A stretch of 8,521 bases of DNA from Candidatus Aminicenantota bacterium (lineage in GTDB: Bacteria > Acidobacteriota > Aminicenantia > Aminicenantales > Aminicenantaceae), in assembly GCA_023135995.1 (NCBI GenBank), contig JAGLRY010000341.1:1-8521 (forward strand), given 5' to 3'. Made by a program: the position numbers and the translations under genes. Below are positions 1 to 5,634 of this stretch, piece by piece. A model generated the notes under the pieces. The model searched no databases. It saw only the letters and a program-made list of their open reading frames with translations, and was not told the origin of the DNA. Position 1 is the stretch's first letter, and every line of letters begins with the position of its first letter.

Positions 1-519
1 TACAGCACCCATATCCGGTCTCATGATGATCGCAGTAGCCAGGAAGGAGGCGCTCATCAAGAAGACCAGCACGATCAGAAACCGTTCTACCAGGCGGTAT
101 TTTTGTTGGCCGAGAAGTAAAACAGCGGCTATGGAGATGAACACGACCCAGATTTTCTGAGGTATTCCGGTGATCATCTCGAGGCCCAGGGAACCGCCGA
201 TGATGTTTCCGGCTTCATAGGCCGCACAACCGATAGTGATGGAGCAGAGAGTCAGGAAGATAAAGAGTCCTTGCGTCCACCGGTTTTGTGGAAATTCGCG
301 CAGAGATTGGCCCAGATCTTTGCCGGTAGCAAGGCTCAATCTTCCTGTCATCTCCTGGAGGATAAGTGTTGCGACAACAGCAAACAGCAGAGAAAATATG
401 AGCGCATATCCGAAATTTGCTCCCGCAAGCGTGCAGGTGGTTACAGTTCCAGGGCCGATAAAAGCTGCGGCCACGAGAAAGCCAGGTCCGAAGGACAATT
501 TTTTATGTGTTTTGACCAT
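1..519 (-). CDS. Divergent Nramp-family transporter, N-terminal 173 residues (3' end off the window)
   Basis: This is a membrane protein of the Nramp (SLC11/MntH) fold, cut by the left edge. The reading frame is open from ATG at 519 to base 1. Residues 10-16 (FGPGFLV), AGANFGY (32-38) and TGKDLG (65-70) line up with MntH. Hydrophobic segments lie near residues 14-33, 39-57, 84-112, 123-137 and 147-165. In canonical Nramp the first helix carries DPGN, whose Asp and Asn hold the metal. Here it reads GPGT (22-25), so both ligands are lost. The third-helix acidic residue also appears replaced, with Asn105 in the best alignment. The start overlaps the hyuB stop by 17 nt, so translation is probably coupled; only a weak GGCGG/GGTGG ribosome site is visible. 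The family is confident. The substrate is not: it could be a divalent metal handled differently, or a non-metal solute linked to the hyuAB pathway. Confidence 0.85.
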   Translation of the reverse strand, partial: MVKTHKKLSFGPGFLVAAAFIGPGTVTTCTLAGANFGYALIFSLLFAVVATLILQEMTGRLSLATGKDLGQSLREFPQNRWTQGLFIFLTLCSITIGCAAYEAGNIIGGSLGLEMITGIPQKIWVVFISIAAVLLLGQQKYRLVERFLIVLVFLMSASFLATAIIMRPDMGAV

Positions 520-2068
520 AACCACCGCCGCCTGGAGTCTCGATCAAGAGTATGTCCCCCGGTTTCGCTTTGATATTGGCTTTGGATTTCAATCGGGTTT
601 TTGTTTTCCTTCTAATTAGAATATTTTTTCCTTTTTTCCCCTGACTTCCACCCTGGAGCCCGTAAGGAGAGAACCTTCGTCTTTCTGACATGATGGTAAT
701 TTGAGTGGGGACAGTGAATTCATACTCACGGATAATTCCGTCACCGCCTCTGTGTCTGCCTTGCCCTCCAGATCTCTGTCGAAAAGCGTACCTGCGGATG
801 AGGATGGGCAAATAGTTTTCCAGAGCCTCCAGCGGTGTGTTGAGAGAATTTGTCATATGAGTGTGTACGCCGTCGAGTCCTGGCGTGGTTGCGCTCGCTC
901 CCATTCCACCACCGATAGTCTCATAGTAAGCGAACGGTTCATTCCTTTGTGGGTCAAACCCTCCAAAAGCCACATTGTTCATCGTTCCGGAGCTTGCTGC
1001 AGGGATGCGTTCCGGTACCGCTTGAGCCAGACAACCGAGGAGGACATCTACGATCCTCTGTGAAGTTTCCACGTTACCTCCAGCTGTGGCAGCAGGGGAA
1101 TTTGCGTTCACGACAGACCCTTGTGGAGCCTTGATGGTCAGTGGCCTAAAGAGGCCGGTGTTGAAAGGAATATCCTCCTCGATCAGAGATCGGAACACAT
1201 ACAGAACGGCAGAAGTGGTGACAGCGAGGTTTGCATTGATCCCTCCCTCAACCTGAGGAGATGAGCCCCCGAAATCGACGATGGCTTCATCCTTTGCGAT
1301 CGTTAAAAGGATACTGATCTTAACTGGGTTCGGGCGGATTCCGTCATCATCCATAAAATCCTCAAACATATAAGAGCCATCAGGGATCTGCTCCAACGTA
1401 TCTCGCAAGATCTTTTCAGTGTAGTCTTGAATGTAAGAGCCGTACCTAAGGACTTTGCGCAGACCGTGTTTTTGGATGACCTCTTTGAGTCTCTGTAATC
1501 CCTTGTTGTTGGCAGCCACTTGAGCGAGCAGATCTCCTTCCCGTTCCTCGGGTGTTCGGACATTTGCAAGAATCAGATGGAGGAGATCCGACTTCAACTT
1601 CCCCTTTTCTATCAATTTCAAAGGGGGGATGATCAATCCTTCTTGATAGATCTCCGAAGCCAGCGGCATAGATCCTGGAGTCATTCCTCCGATATCAGAA
1701 TGATGGGCCCTGTTGGCGACAAAAAAGCTCAATTTTCCGCCCACGAAAAGGGGTGAAATGCACGTGATATCGGGCAGATGGGTTCCACCTCTGTATGGAT
1801 CGTTCAAAATGACTAGATCGCCCTCATGGAAGTCTAAAGACTGGACTGATGCTTGAACGGAAAGAGACATGGCGCCAAGATGGACGGGAATGTGAGAGCC
1901 CTGGGCAAAGGTTTCTCCTTTATGGTTGAACAGAGAACATGAGAAATCTTTTCTCTCCTTGATGTTGGGGGAGAGGGCTGTCCGTCCCAATACAGCTCCC
2001 ATTTCTTCAGAAATAGAGATGAATATGTTCTTAAAAAGCTCCAGCTCGATAGGGTCGAATTTATCCAT
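503..2068 (-). CDS. hyuB: Hydantoinase B / 5-oxoprolinase-type subunit (HyuB family)
   Basis: This is the second subunit of an ATP-dependent cyclic-amide hydrolase or related carboxylase: HyuA phosphorylates the substrate and HyuB completes turnover. It has 521 residues, a usual full length. Family motifs are ERKDFSCSLF (38-47), HIPVHLG (59-65), LNDPYRGGTHLPD (88-100), ANRAHHSDIGGMTPGSMP (118-135), AGGNVETSQR (329-338), YYETIGGGMG (381-390), HTHMTNSLNTPLEALE (402-417), GGQGRHRGGDG (434-444) and the Gly-rich end TPGGGGYG (511-518). The start is ATG at 2068, overlapping the hyuA stop by 8 nt, with AAAAGG 8 nt upstream. A TTG at 2089 would add seven residues but lacks that support. The last 17 nt overlap the Nramp-like gene. 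The substrate cannot be read from sequence; 5-oxoproline, hydantoins, lactams and acetone-type carboxylation are all known in the superfamily. Confidence 0.93.
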   Translation of the reverse strand: MDKFDPIELELFKNIFISISEEMGAVLGRTALSPNIKERKDFSCSLFNHKGETFAQGSHIPVHLGAMSLSVQASVQSLDFHEGDLVILNDPYRGGTHLPDITCISPLFVGGKLSFFVANRAHHSDIGGMTPGSMPLASEIYQEGLIIPPLKLIEKGKLKSDLLHLILANVRTPEEREGDLLAQVAANNKGLQRLKEVIQKHGLRKVLRYGSYIQDYTEKILRDTLEQIPDGSYMFEDFMDDDGIRPNPVKISILLTIAKDEAIVDFGGSSPQVEGGINANLAVTTSAVLYVFRSLIEEDIPFNTGLFRPLTIKAPQGSVVNANSPAATAGGNVETSQRIVDVLLGCLAQAVPERIPAASSGTMNNVAFGGFDPQRNEPFAYYETIGGGMGASATTPGLDGVHTHMTNSLNTPLEALENYLPILIRRYAFRQRSGGQGRHRGGDGIIREYEFTVPTQITIMSERRRFSPYGLQGGSQGKKGKNILIRRKTKTRLKSKANIKAKPGDILLIETPGGGGYGQNT

Positions 2069-4073
2069 TCTCTGAACCTTTTGGTGCAATGATCAAATTT
2101 AAAAACGCGTCCACTTTGAGCGTGTGAAATGGAGGGAGGAATGTTGTCGATTCGTAATCGAGAACAAGCGCAGGCCCATGGATCACGTTTCCCGGGGCCA
2201 GGGCCAACCGGTCAAAAACAGGTGCTGTGTATTTTTGACCATGAAAGAACAATTCCTGTTTCTTCATAGAAGCTTTTTGAGGGTCCAAGCCTCCTAGAGG
2301 AAACTTTTTGAGTTTTATCTTTTTCGATGGACCAACAATCTTTAAGCGGATGTTGACAATCTCCACAGTTCTGTCCGGGTGATGGTAGGAATAGAGTTTT
2401 TGGTGAGCCCTGTGAAATTTGGAAATATATGCGGATTTATCGATATCAACTTTGGATGTTGGAATCGTGATCTCGTAGGATTGGCCCGAATACCTGAGGT
2501 CCAGGGCCAGACTAGTGGTGAGATCCTTTTCGGCAAATCCCTCCTTTCTCATGTCAAGGATGCCTTTTCGTTCGAGGGCTTGAAAAAGCCGTTTGATCTC
2601 GGATGTTTTGACTTCAACTGTGGGTCTAAGCACAGATGCCGAATAGTCTTTTATTGAGTCTGCGAGGAGTAAACCTATGGCGGAGAGAACACCAGCATTT
2701 TTCGGGATAATGACTTTTTTCATACTCAATTGGTTTGCGATCTCAACGGAGTGCATTCCTCCCGCACCCCCGAAGGAGAAGAGAGCAAAATTCCTGGGGT
2801 CGAATCCTCGTTCTATGGAGATCACACGGATCGCTTTTTCCATGTTGGCATTGGCGATGGTGATGATCCCCTCTGCTGTTTCCCTGAGAGATTTCTTCAT
2901 CTTCGTTGCGAGATCTGTGATAGCGGATCGGCTTTTTTTTGGAAATATTTTCATTTGTCCACCCAGGAAAAAATCAGGGACTAAACGTCCAAGTACGAGA
3001 TTGGCATCGGTGACAGTCGGAACTTGTCCTTTCCCATAACAAGCGGGACCGGGGTCCGCTCCGGCGCTTTGAGGCCCCACGCGCAGAACACCGCCTTCAT
3101 CGAGATAGGCGAGGGATCCTCCTCCAGCTCCCACAGAGTGAATATCGATCATGGGTAAACGAATGGGAAATTCGCCGATCTTGCTCTCTGTTGTTCTGTT
3201 GATCTTTCCCTCGATGAGTGATACATCCGAAGATGTCCCCCCCATGTCGAATGTGATCACATTCTGGAATCCTGCGGATTTTCCCAGATAATGAGCGGCA
3301 ACAACTCCACCTGCCGGACCTGAAAAGGCTGTGCGGAGCGGTTCCTGTTTTGCCGTGGATGGGAGGATATAACCCTCATTTGATTGCATGATCCGGAGCT
3401 TGGCACCTTTCAATCGGATTTCCAACTCTGTCAGATACTGGCTCATGACAGGCATAAGATACGCATTGACTGTTGTCACCAAGGTTCTCTCATATTCCCT
3501 GTATTCAGGGAGGATTTGACTCGATATCGAGGTCATAAGTTTGGATCTTTTCAAGACTTTCGCGATGATCTTTTCATGGGCGGGATTGACATAGGAATGG
3601 ATCAGGCTCACTGCTACGGCGTCTATCTTTAGTTTTTTTATCTTTTCGCAAATGTTCTCCAGCTCATGGAGGGATAACTCCTTTTCTACGTTTCCATCTG
3701 CAAGCATTCTTTCCTCGACACCAAAACAGTGTTTTCGTGGCAGGAGAGGAGTTCTTTTTTCACAAGTGAGGCTATAGAGGTGGCGTCTTGTCTGGCGTCC
3801 TATGAATAGGACATCTTCAAAGCCATGAGTCGTGATGAGAGCGATCCGGCCACCCTTATTCTCTAGAAGGGAGTTTGTCGCGACAGTAGTACCGTGGATG
3901 ATCGAGGGAGATGGCTTGCTTTTTAAAAAGGGACTGACGCCTTCAAGGATAGCAAGAGAAGGATTATCGGGAGTGGAAGGGATCTTTTTTATTTCAACAG
4001 CGCCGTTTCTCTCTATATAAAAATCTGTAAAAGTACCCCCAGTGTCGACGCCGATACGTACTGTGTTCTTCAT
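2061..4073 (-). CDS. hyuA: Hydantoinase A / 5-oxoprolinase-type ATPase subunit (HyuA family)
   Basis: This is the ATP-binding subunit that pairs with HyuB, a soluble protein of the ASKHA (actin/sugar-kinase) fold. It has 670 residues, normal for the family, with all three parts present. The N-terminal phosphate-binding loop is GVDTGGTFTDF (8-18), followed by HGTTVATN (60-67). The central domain has SGPAGGVV (251-258), FDMGGTSSDVS (275-285), HSVGAGGGS (312-320), GPQSAGADPGPACYG (333-347) and TDANLVLGR (355-363). GFDPRNF (423-429) and FGGAGG (434-439) come before a C-terminal domain from about 500. The start is ATG at 4073. No ribosome site sits at normal spacing; GAGG lies about 18 nt upstream, and a possible promoter would leave almost no leader. 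It overlaps hyuB by 8 nt, which fits 1:1 subunit production. No key motif is missing. Substrate class is unresolved between N-methylhydantoin, 5-oxoproline and other cyclic amides. Confidence 0.94.
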   Translation of the reverse strand: MKNTVRIGVDTGGTFTDFYIERNGAVEIKKIPSTPDNPSLAILEGVSPFLKSKPSPSIIHGTTVATNSLLENKGGRIALITTHGFEDVLFIGRQTRRHLYSLTCEKRTPLLPRKHCFGVEERMLADGNVEKELSLHELENICEKIKKLKIDAVAVSLIHSYVNPAHEKIIAKVLKRSKLMTSISSQILPEYREYERTLVTTVNAYLMPVMSQYLTELEIRLKGAKLRIMQSNEGYILPSTAKQEPLRTAFSGPAGGVVAAHYLGKSAGFQNVITFDMGGTSSDVSLIEGKINRTTESKIGEFPIRLPMIDIHSVGAGGGSLAYLDEGGVLRVGPQSAGADPGPACYGKGQVPTVTDANLVLGRLVPDFFLGGQMKIFPKKSRSAITDLATKMKKSLRETAEGIITIANANMEKAIRVISIERGFDPRNFALFSFGGAGGMHSVEIANQLSMKKVIIPKNAGVLSAIGLLLADSIKDYSASVLRPTVEVKTSEIKRLFQALERKGILDMRKEGFAEKDLTTSLALDLRYSGQSYEITIPTSKVDIDKSAYISKFHRAHQKLYSYHHPDRTVEIVNIRLKIVGPSKKIKLKKFPLGGLDPQKASMKKQELFFHGQKYTAPVFDRLALAPGNVIHGPALVLDYESTTFLPPFHTLKVDAFLNLIIAPKGSENG

Positions 4074-4082
4074 CAGACAATA

Positions 4083-4110
4083 TTTATCTTCAACCTCAGA
4101 TCAATGTCAA
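4083..4110 (-). promoter_or_regulatory. Candidate sigma-70-type promoter of hyuA
   Basis: On the minus strand there is a perfect -35 TTGACA (4110-4105), a 16-bp spacer, and a -10-like GATAAA (4088-4083, four of six consensus bases). Transcription would begin near 4076, only about 3-5 nt before the hyuA ATG, implying a nearly leaderless message. The -10 is imperfect and the spacer a base short, so this is plausible rather than proven. Read-through from ridA-fmdB is also possible because no terminator is visible between fmdB and hyuA. Confidence 0.4.
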
Positions 4111-4129
4111 GCTCATTAACAATGATCAG
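4101..4129. promoter_or_regulatory. Candidate operator upstream of hyuA, shared with ridA
   Basis: On the plus strand TTAACAATGATCAG (4116-4129) matches TTAACAATGTCAG in the ridA upstream dyad (4933-4945) with one extra base. A second copy of its core, CAATGTCA, lies at 4102-4109 and overlaps the -35 of the candidate hyuA promoter. TCATT-AAC-AATGA (4113-4125) is itself a small palindrome. The position next to -35 suits a transcription factor site. No regulator gene is in the window, so this is inference from repeated sequence. Confidence 0.35.
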
Positions 4130-4176
4130 CCTGAGAATTCTGGAAGACATTTAAAGGAGGATGAGTAGGGTCAAAT

Positions 4177-4395
4177 TTATTTGCATGTGGCGCATGACGT
4201 GGCAGAACAGGACTCGCAGTTTGCAGAGGAAGACTTCACTCGGCTGCTTCCACCACCTATCCCGAAAGCGGAGATAAGCTTGTGGATATCCTTGCTCCCA
4301 CATTCCACACAGACGACGTTCTTTTCACCTCCGATAGAAGTGAGTGTTTCGAAGCAGCTTCCGCATGCGTCACAAGCAAATTCATAAATCGGCAT
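4177..4395 (-). CDS. FmdB-type zinc-ribbon protein with a C-terminal CxxC tail
   Basis: This is a 72-residue protein that starts MPIYEFAC, the hallmark opening of the FmdB zinc-ribbon family. Cys8/Cys11 and Cys29/Cys32 form the two knuckles of the zinc ribbon, with Cys14 extra. After a Gly/Ser linker (45-58), the tail has Cys60, Cys63, Cys68 and Cys71, a second possible metal-binding set seen in some anaerobe members. The family is named after a protein in an amide-use (formamidase) operon, but most members have no known function. ATG at 4395 is chosen because it gives the conserved N-terminus; a GTG at 4404 would add three residues. There is no good ribosome site, and only 14 nt separate it from the ridA stop, so translation by coupling to ridA is likely. 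It probably acts in the cytosol. Its precise role is unknown. Confidence 0.85.
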   Translation of the reverse strand: MPIYEFACDACGSCFETLTSIGGEKNVVCVECGSKDIHKLISAFGIGGGSSRVKSSSANCESCSATSCATCK

Positions 4396-4409
4396 GAGAG
4401 TCACATGTG

Positions 4410-4880
4410 CTATAGGATGGCGATCGCCTCTATTTCGACTTTAACGTCCTTGGGCAATCGGGCCACTTGGACGGCTGCCCGGGCAGGGTAGGGGGCATTG
4501 AAATATTCGCCATAGATGGCGTTCACTGCCCCATAATCATCCATATCTTCCAGGAATACTGTACATTTGACGACTTTGTCCATCGAGCTGCCCGATGCTT
4601 CGATAACAGCTTTGAGATTGGTGAGAACAAGATGTGATTGTTCTTCGACGGGTCCGGTGTTCAGCTCTCCTGTCGCAGGGTCAAGAGGGATTTGGCCAGA
4701 AGCAAACACAAATCCATTGGCAATGATCCCCTGCGAATAAGGACCTATCGCTTTAGGGGCATTTTCCGTATTGATTTCTTGTTTCATGGTGTCACTCCTT
4801 TTACTTTCCTTGCATGAAAATAGGCTGGGGCCTATAACGGCCATACAGCCGAGACTGATAATTGCCTCCCGTCTTTTCAT
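4410..4880 (-). CDS. ridA: RidA-family imine/enamine deaminase with a lipoprotein-like leader and an internal start
   Basis: RidA hydrolyses reactive enamine/imine intermediates such as 2-aminoacrylate to keto acids and ammonia. From the internal Met32 (ATG at 4787) the protein is 125 residues, the usual size, with IGPYSQG (Tyr17), FASGQIP (Ser30), PAR (Arg103, matching Arg105 of enteric RidA) and EIEAIA (Glu118, matching Glu120), so the active-site residues are present; the enteric Cys107 position is Ala105. The 31-residue extension begins MKRRE, has a hydrophobic stretch (6-22) and ends with a lipobox-like LFSC (20-23), suggesting a Sec or Tat lipoprotein signal; Lys24 follows the Cys, not an inner-membrane Asp. 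Both starts have an AAGGAG site, 5 nt before ATG 4880 and 7 nt before ATG 4787. I infer that exported and cytosolic forms may both be made. fmdB follows 14 nt downstream. Confidence 0.9.
   Translation of the reverse strand: MKRREAIISLGCMAVIGPSLFSCKESKRSDTMKQEINTENAPKAIGPYSQGIIANGFVFASGQIPLDPATGELNTGPVEEQSHLVLTNLKAVIEASGSSMDKVVKCTVFLEDMDDYGAVNAIYGEYFNAPYPARAAVQVARLPKDVKVEIEAIAIL
4795..4800 (-). promoter_or_regulatory. Internal ribosome binding site for the cytosolic RidA form
   Basis: AAGGAG lies inside the ridA leader codons, 7 nt before ATG 4787, which opens the standard RidA sequence MKQEIN. It is as strong as the site of the upstream start. This makes the internal start credible in its own right and not just an annotation alternative. 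Confidence 0.65.
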
Positions 4881-4885
4881 GTGAT

Positions 4886-4908
4886 CTCCTTAACCTGAAC
4901 TATTTATA
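4886..4908 (-). promoter_or_regulatory. ridA -10 element and ribosome binding site
   Basis: TATAAA (minus strand, 4908-4903) is a good -10, placing transcription start near 4896. AAGGAG (4891-4886) then sits 5 nt before ATG 4880. The expected -35 position, about 17 bp upstream, has no match to TTGACA, so the promoter would need an activator or be weak. The dyad at 4935-4965 is centred roughly 55 bp upstream of the predicted start, a place where activators bind. Confidence 0.4.
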
Positions 4909-5012
4909 AAAAAAGTCGATGCCTTTTTTACGTTAACAATGTCAGAAATTTATCCTGACATTGTTGAAAAAACTTTTCAAGAAGAATCTTTTTATATTCA
5001 TCGACGTTTTTT
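4908..5012. repeat. Nested inverted-repeat cluster
   Basis: An outer repeat pairs the A-run plus GTCGATG (4908-4921) with CATCGAC, one unpaired G, and T6 (4999-5012). It encloses the perfect dyad 4935-4965 and a second small hairpin TTGAAAA-AAC-TTTTCAA (4964-4980). On the minus strand the outer right-hand arm CATCGAC is followed by seven T, so a branched structure ending like an intrinsic terminator or attenuator is imaginable. The outer stem is only 7 bp of mixed sequence and its loop is long, so confidence is low. Confidence 0.3.
4935..4965. repeat. Perfect 11-bp inverted repeat upstream of ridA
   Basis: AACAATGTCAG (4935-4945) and its exact complement CTGACATTGTT (4955-4965) are separated by nine AT-rich bases. 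No T-run follows directly on either strand, so it is more likely a protein-binding dyad or leader structure than a terminator. The left arm belongs to the element repeated upstream of hyuA. Confidence 0.6.
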
Positions 5013-5099
5013 ACCCTTCGGGCGAACCGATATTACTGCATCGTTAATTATGGTTTGGAAGAGTACATGGAAAAATTGCCTAATCCGTGATGACATGAA

Positions 5100-5121
5100 C
5101 ACTTTATAGCGCTATTAAGTG
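5100..5121. promoter_or_regulatory. 22-bp palindrome, operator-like
   Basis: The sequence is symmetric at 20 of 22 positions around a GC centre: outer arms CACTT/AAGTG and inner core ATAGCGCTAT, with a single mismatched pair between them. Even spacing and a GC core in AT-rich DNA look like the site of a dimeric regulator. It lies about 220 bp upstream of the ridA start and about 100 bp past the Cys-rich stop; no promoter sits clearly beside it. Its target gene is unknown. Confidence 0.4.
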
Positions 5122-5217
5122 ATTAGATTGTGTGGTGGAGAAAACCGTTGTCTAAAGAGGGAAAAAAGCCAAGAGTCGTTTCGCACGATTAGAAACTATC
5201 TTACAAGCGACAAACTT

Positions 5218-5388
5218 TCAGACGTGTTGTTCTCTGTAAGGAACTTCCATCTCTGAGGAAATGTGTTTGAGATGGAGGTGCGTCACCTCGTCTTTACAGC
5301 ATTCGCATACAATCCTGCCATCTTTGAGGACTTTACAGGGCATAATTCCTATACATTTATCGCACTGGCAGAAGATCTGTTTATTCAT
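5218..5388 (-). CDS. Small Cys/His-rich protein of unknown family (56 residues)
   Basis: I do not recognise this family. Cysteines lie at 7, 9, 12, 18, 28, 30 and 31 (CQCDKC and CECC clusters), with His37, His39 and His42 (HLHLKH) after them. This suggests a small metal-binding domain, probably zinc, with no signal peptide or membrane segment. ATG 5388 is chosen because GGAGG sits 6 nt upstream; a TTG at 5418 would add ten residues without such a site. The gene stands alone, with 246 bp before it and 337 bp after it. A strong -24/-12 promoter about 60 bp upstream indicates sigma-54 control. The ribosome site, promoter and clustered metal-type residues together argue that this is a true gene. 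It might be a regulatory or metal-handling peptide, but no function can be assigned. Confidence 0.75.
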   Translation of the reverse strand: MNKQIFCQCDKCIGIMPCKVLKDGRIVCECCKDEVTHLHLKHISSEMEVPYREQHV

Positions 5389-5448
5389 TCTGTCCCTCCA
5401 ATCTGAGTGAACAGCCAATTATTTGAAAGGAGATTTCGTTTTATTTAT

Positions 5449-5464
5449 TGCAAGGTTCATGCCA
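5449..5464 (-). promoter_or_regulatory. Sigma-54 (-24/-12) promoter of the Cys-rich gene
   Basis: The minus strand reads TGGCATGAACCTTGCA (5464-5449). Against the sigma-54 consensus TGGCACG-N4-TTGC(A/T) only one base differs (C to T in the -24 block), and the GG-to-GC spacing is exact. Transcription should begin near 5438, leaving a leader of about 50 nt with GGAGG before ATG 5388. Such promoters require an ATP-driven enhancer-binding protein. Confidence 0.8.
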
Positions 5465-5516
5465 GTCTGTTTAGAATTGTTTTCAGGGAGAAGTTCAGAA
5501 TATTTACAAATAGGGG

Positions 5517-5551
5517 TGTTCGATTATTAAACAGCGTTCAATATCAGAACA
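5517..5551. promoter_or_regulatory. Candidate enhancer sites: two related 17-bp dyads
   Basis: TGTTCGATTATTAAACA (5517-5533) and CGTTCAATATCAGAACA (5535-5551) agree at 10 of 17 bases and each has dyad symmetry (TGTT/AACA and GTTC/GAAC). They repeat every 18 bp and lie about 80-113 bp upstream of the predicted sigma-54 transcription start, the usual range for enhancer-binding-protein sites. The region is AT-rich, so chance similarity is possible. Confidence 0.35.
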
Positions 5552-5634
5552 CATCAAGTCTCCGCTATGTTATATCCGATCCTCTGTCACTTATTAAACT
5601 CAAGAGTATTTAGCGAAGTCATAGGGCTATGGAG

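Larger units (their letters stand above)
4881..5217. other. Non-coding region between ridA and the Cys-rich gene
   Basis: These 337 bases are AT-rich and hold no ORF I would defend on either strand. They carry the ridA promoter/ribosome site at the left end, a cluster of nested inverted repeats (4908-5012) and a 22-bp palindrome (5100-5121). A run of six T on the minus strand (5162-5167) follows the Cys-rich gene but has no convincing stem before it. I see no tRNA or known riboswitch. A small RNA is possible but not demonstrated. Confidence 0.6.

Noticed and set aside
701..1134. Plus-strand ORFs opposite hyuB
   Set aside because: They are shadows of the hyuB frame; their translations show no family features, while the minus strand carries a complete conserved protein.
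4151..4265. Plus-strand ORF with AAAGGAGG directly next to ATG at 4161 (34 codons)
   Set aside because: The ribosome-like site touches the ATG with no spacing, and the ORF lies antisense to fmdB and has no recognisable features.
5067..5090. Plus-strand 7-codon ORF (MEKLPNP) with GGAAGAG upstream, as a leader peptide
   Set aside because: No plus-strand gene follows it, so there is nothing for a leader peptide to control.
5160..5200. Terminator after the Cys-rich gene (TTTTTT on the minus strand)
   Set aside because: Only 4-5 bp stems (TCGT/ACGA or GTTTC/GAAAC) can be formed, and they are not adjacent to the T-run.
5244..5278. Hairpin TCCATCTC / GAGATGGA near the 3' end of the Cys-rich gene
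   Set aside because: It lies inside coding sequence, no T-run follows, and an 8-bp stem with a 15-nt loop can arise by chance from the codons.
5407..5613. Plus-strand 68-codon ORF in the gap after the HD-GYP gene
   Set aside because: It needs a GTG start, has no ribosome site at proper spacing, shows no domain pattern, and overlaps the sigma-54 promoter region read on the other strand.
5600..5634. Terminator after the HD-GYP gene
   Set aside because: Only CATAG-CC-CTATG and ACTC-TT-GAGT mini palindromes are present, with loops too short for a stable hairpin and no T-run.
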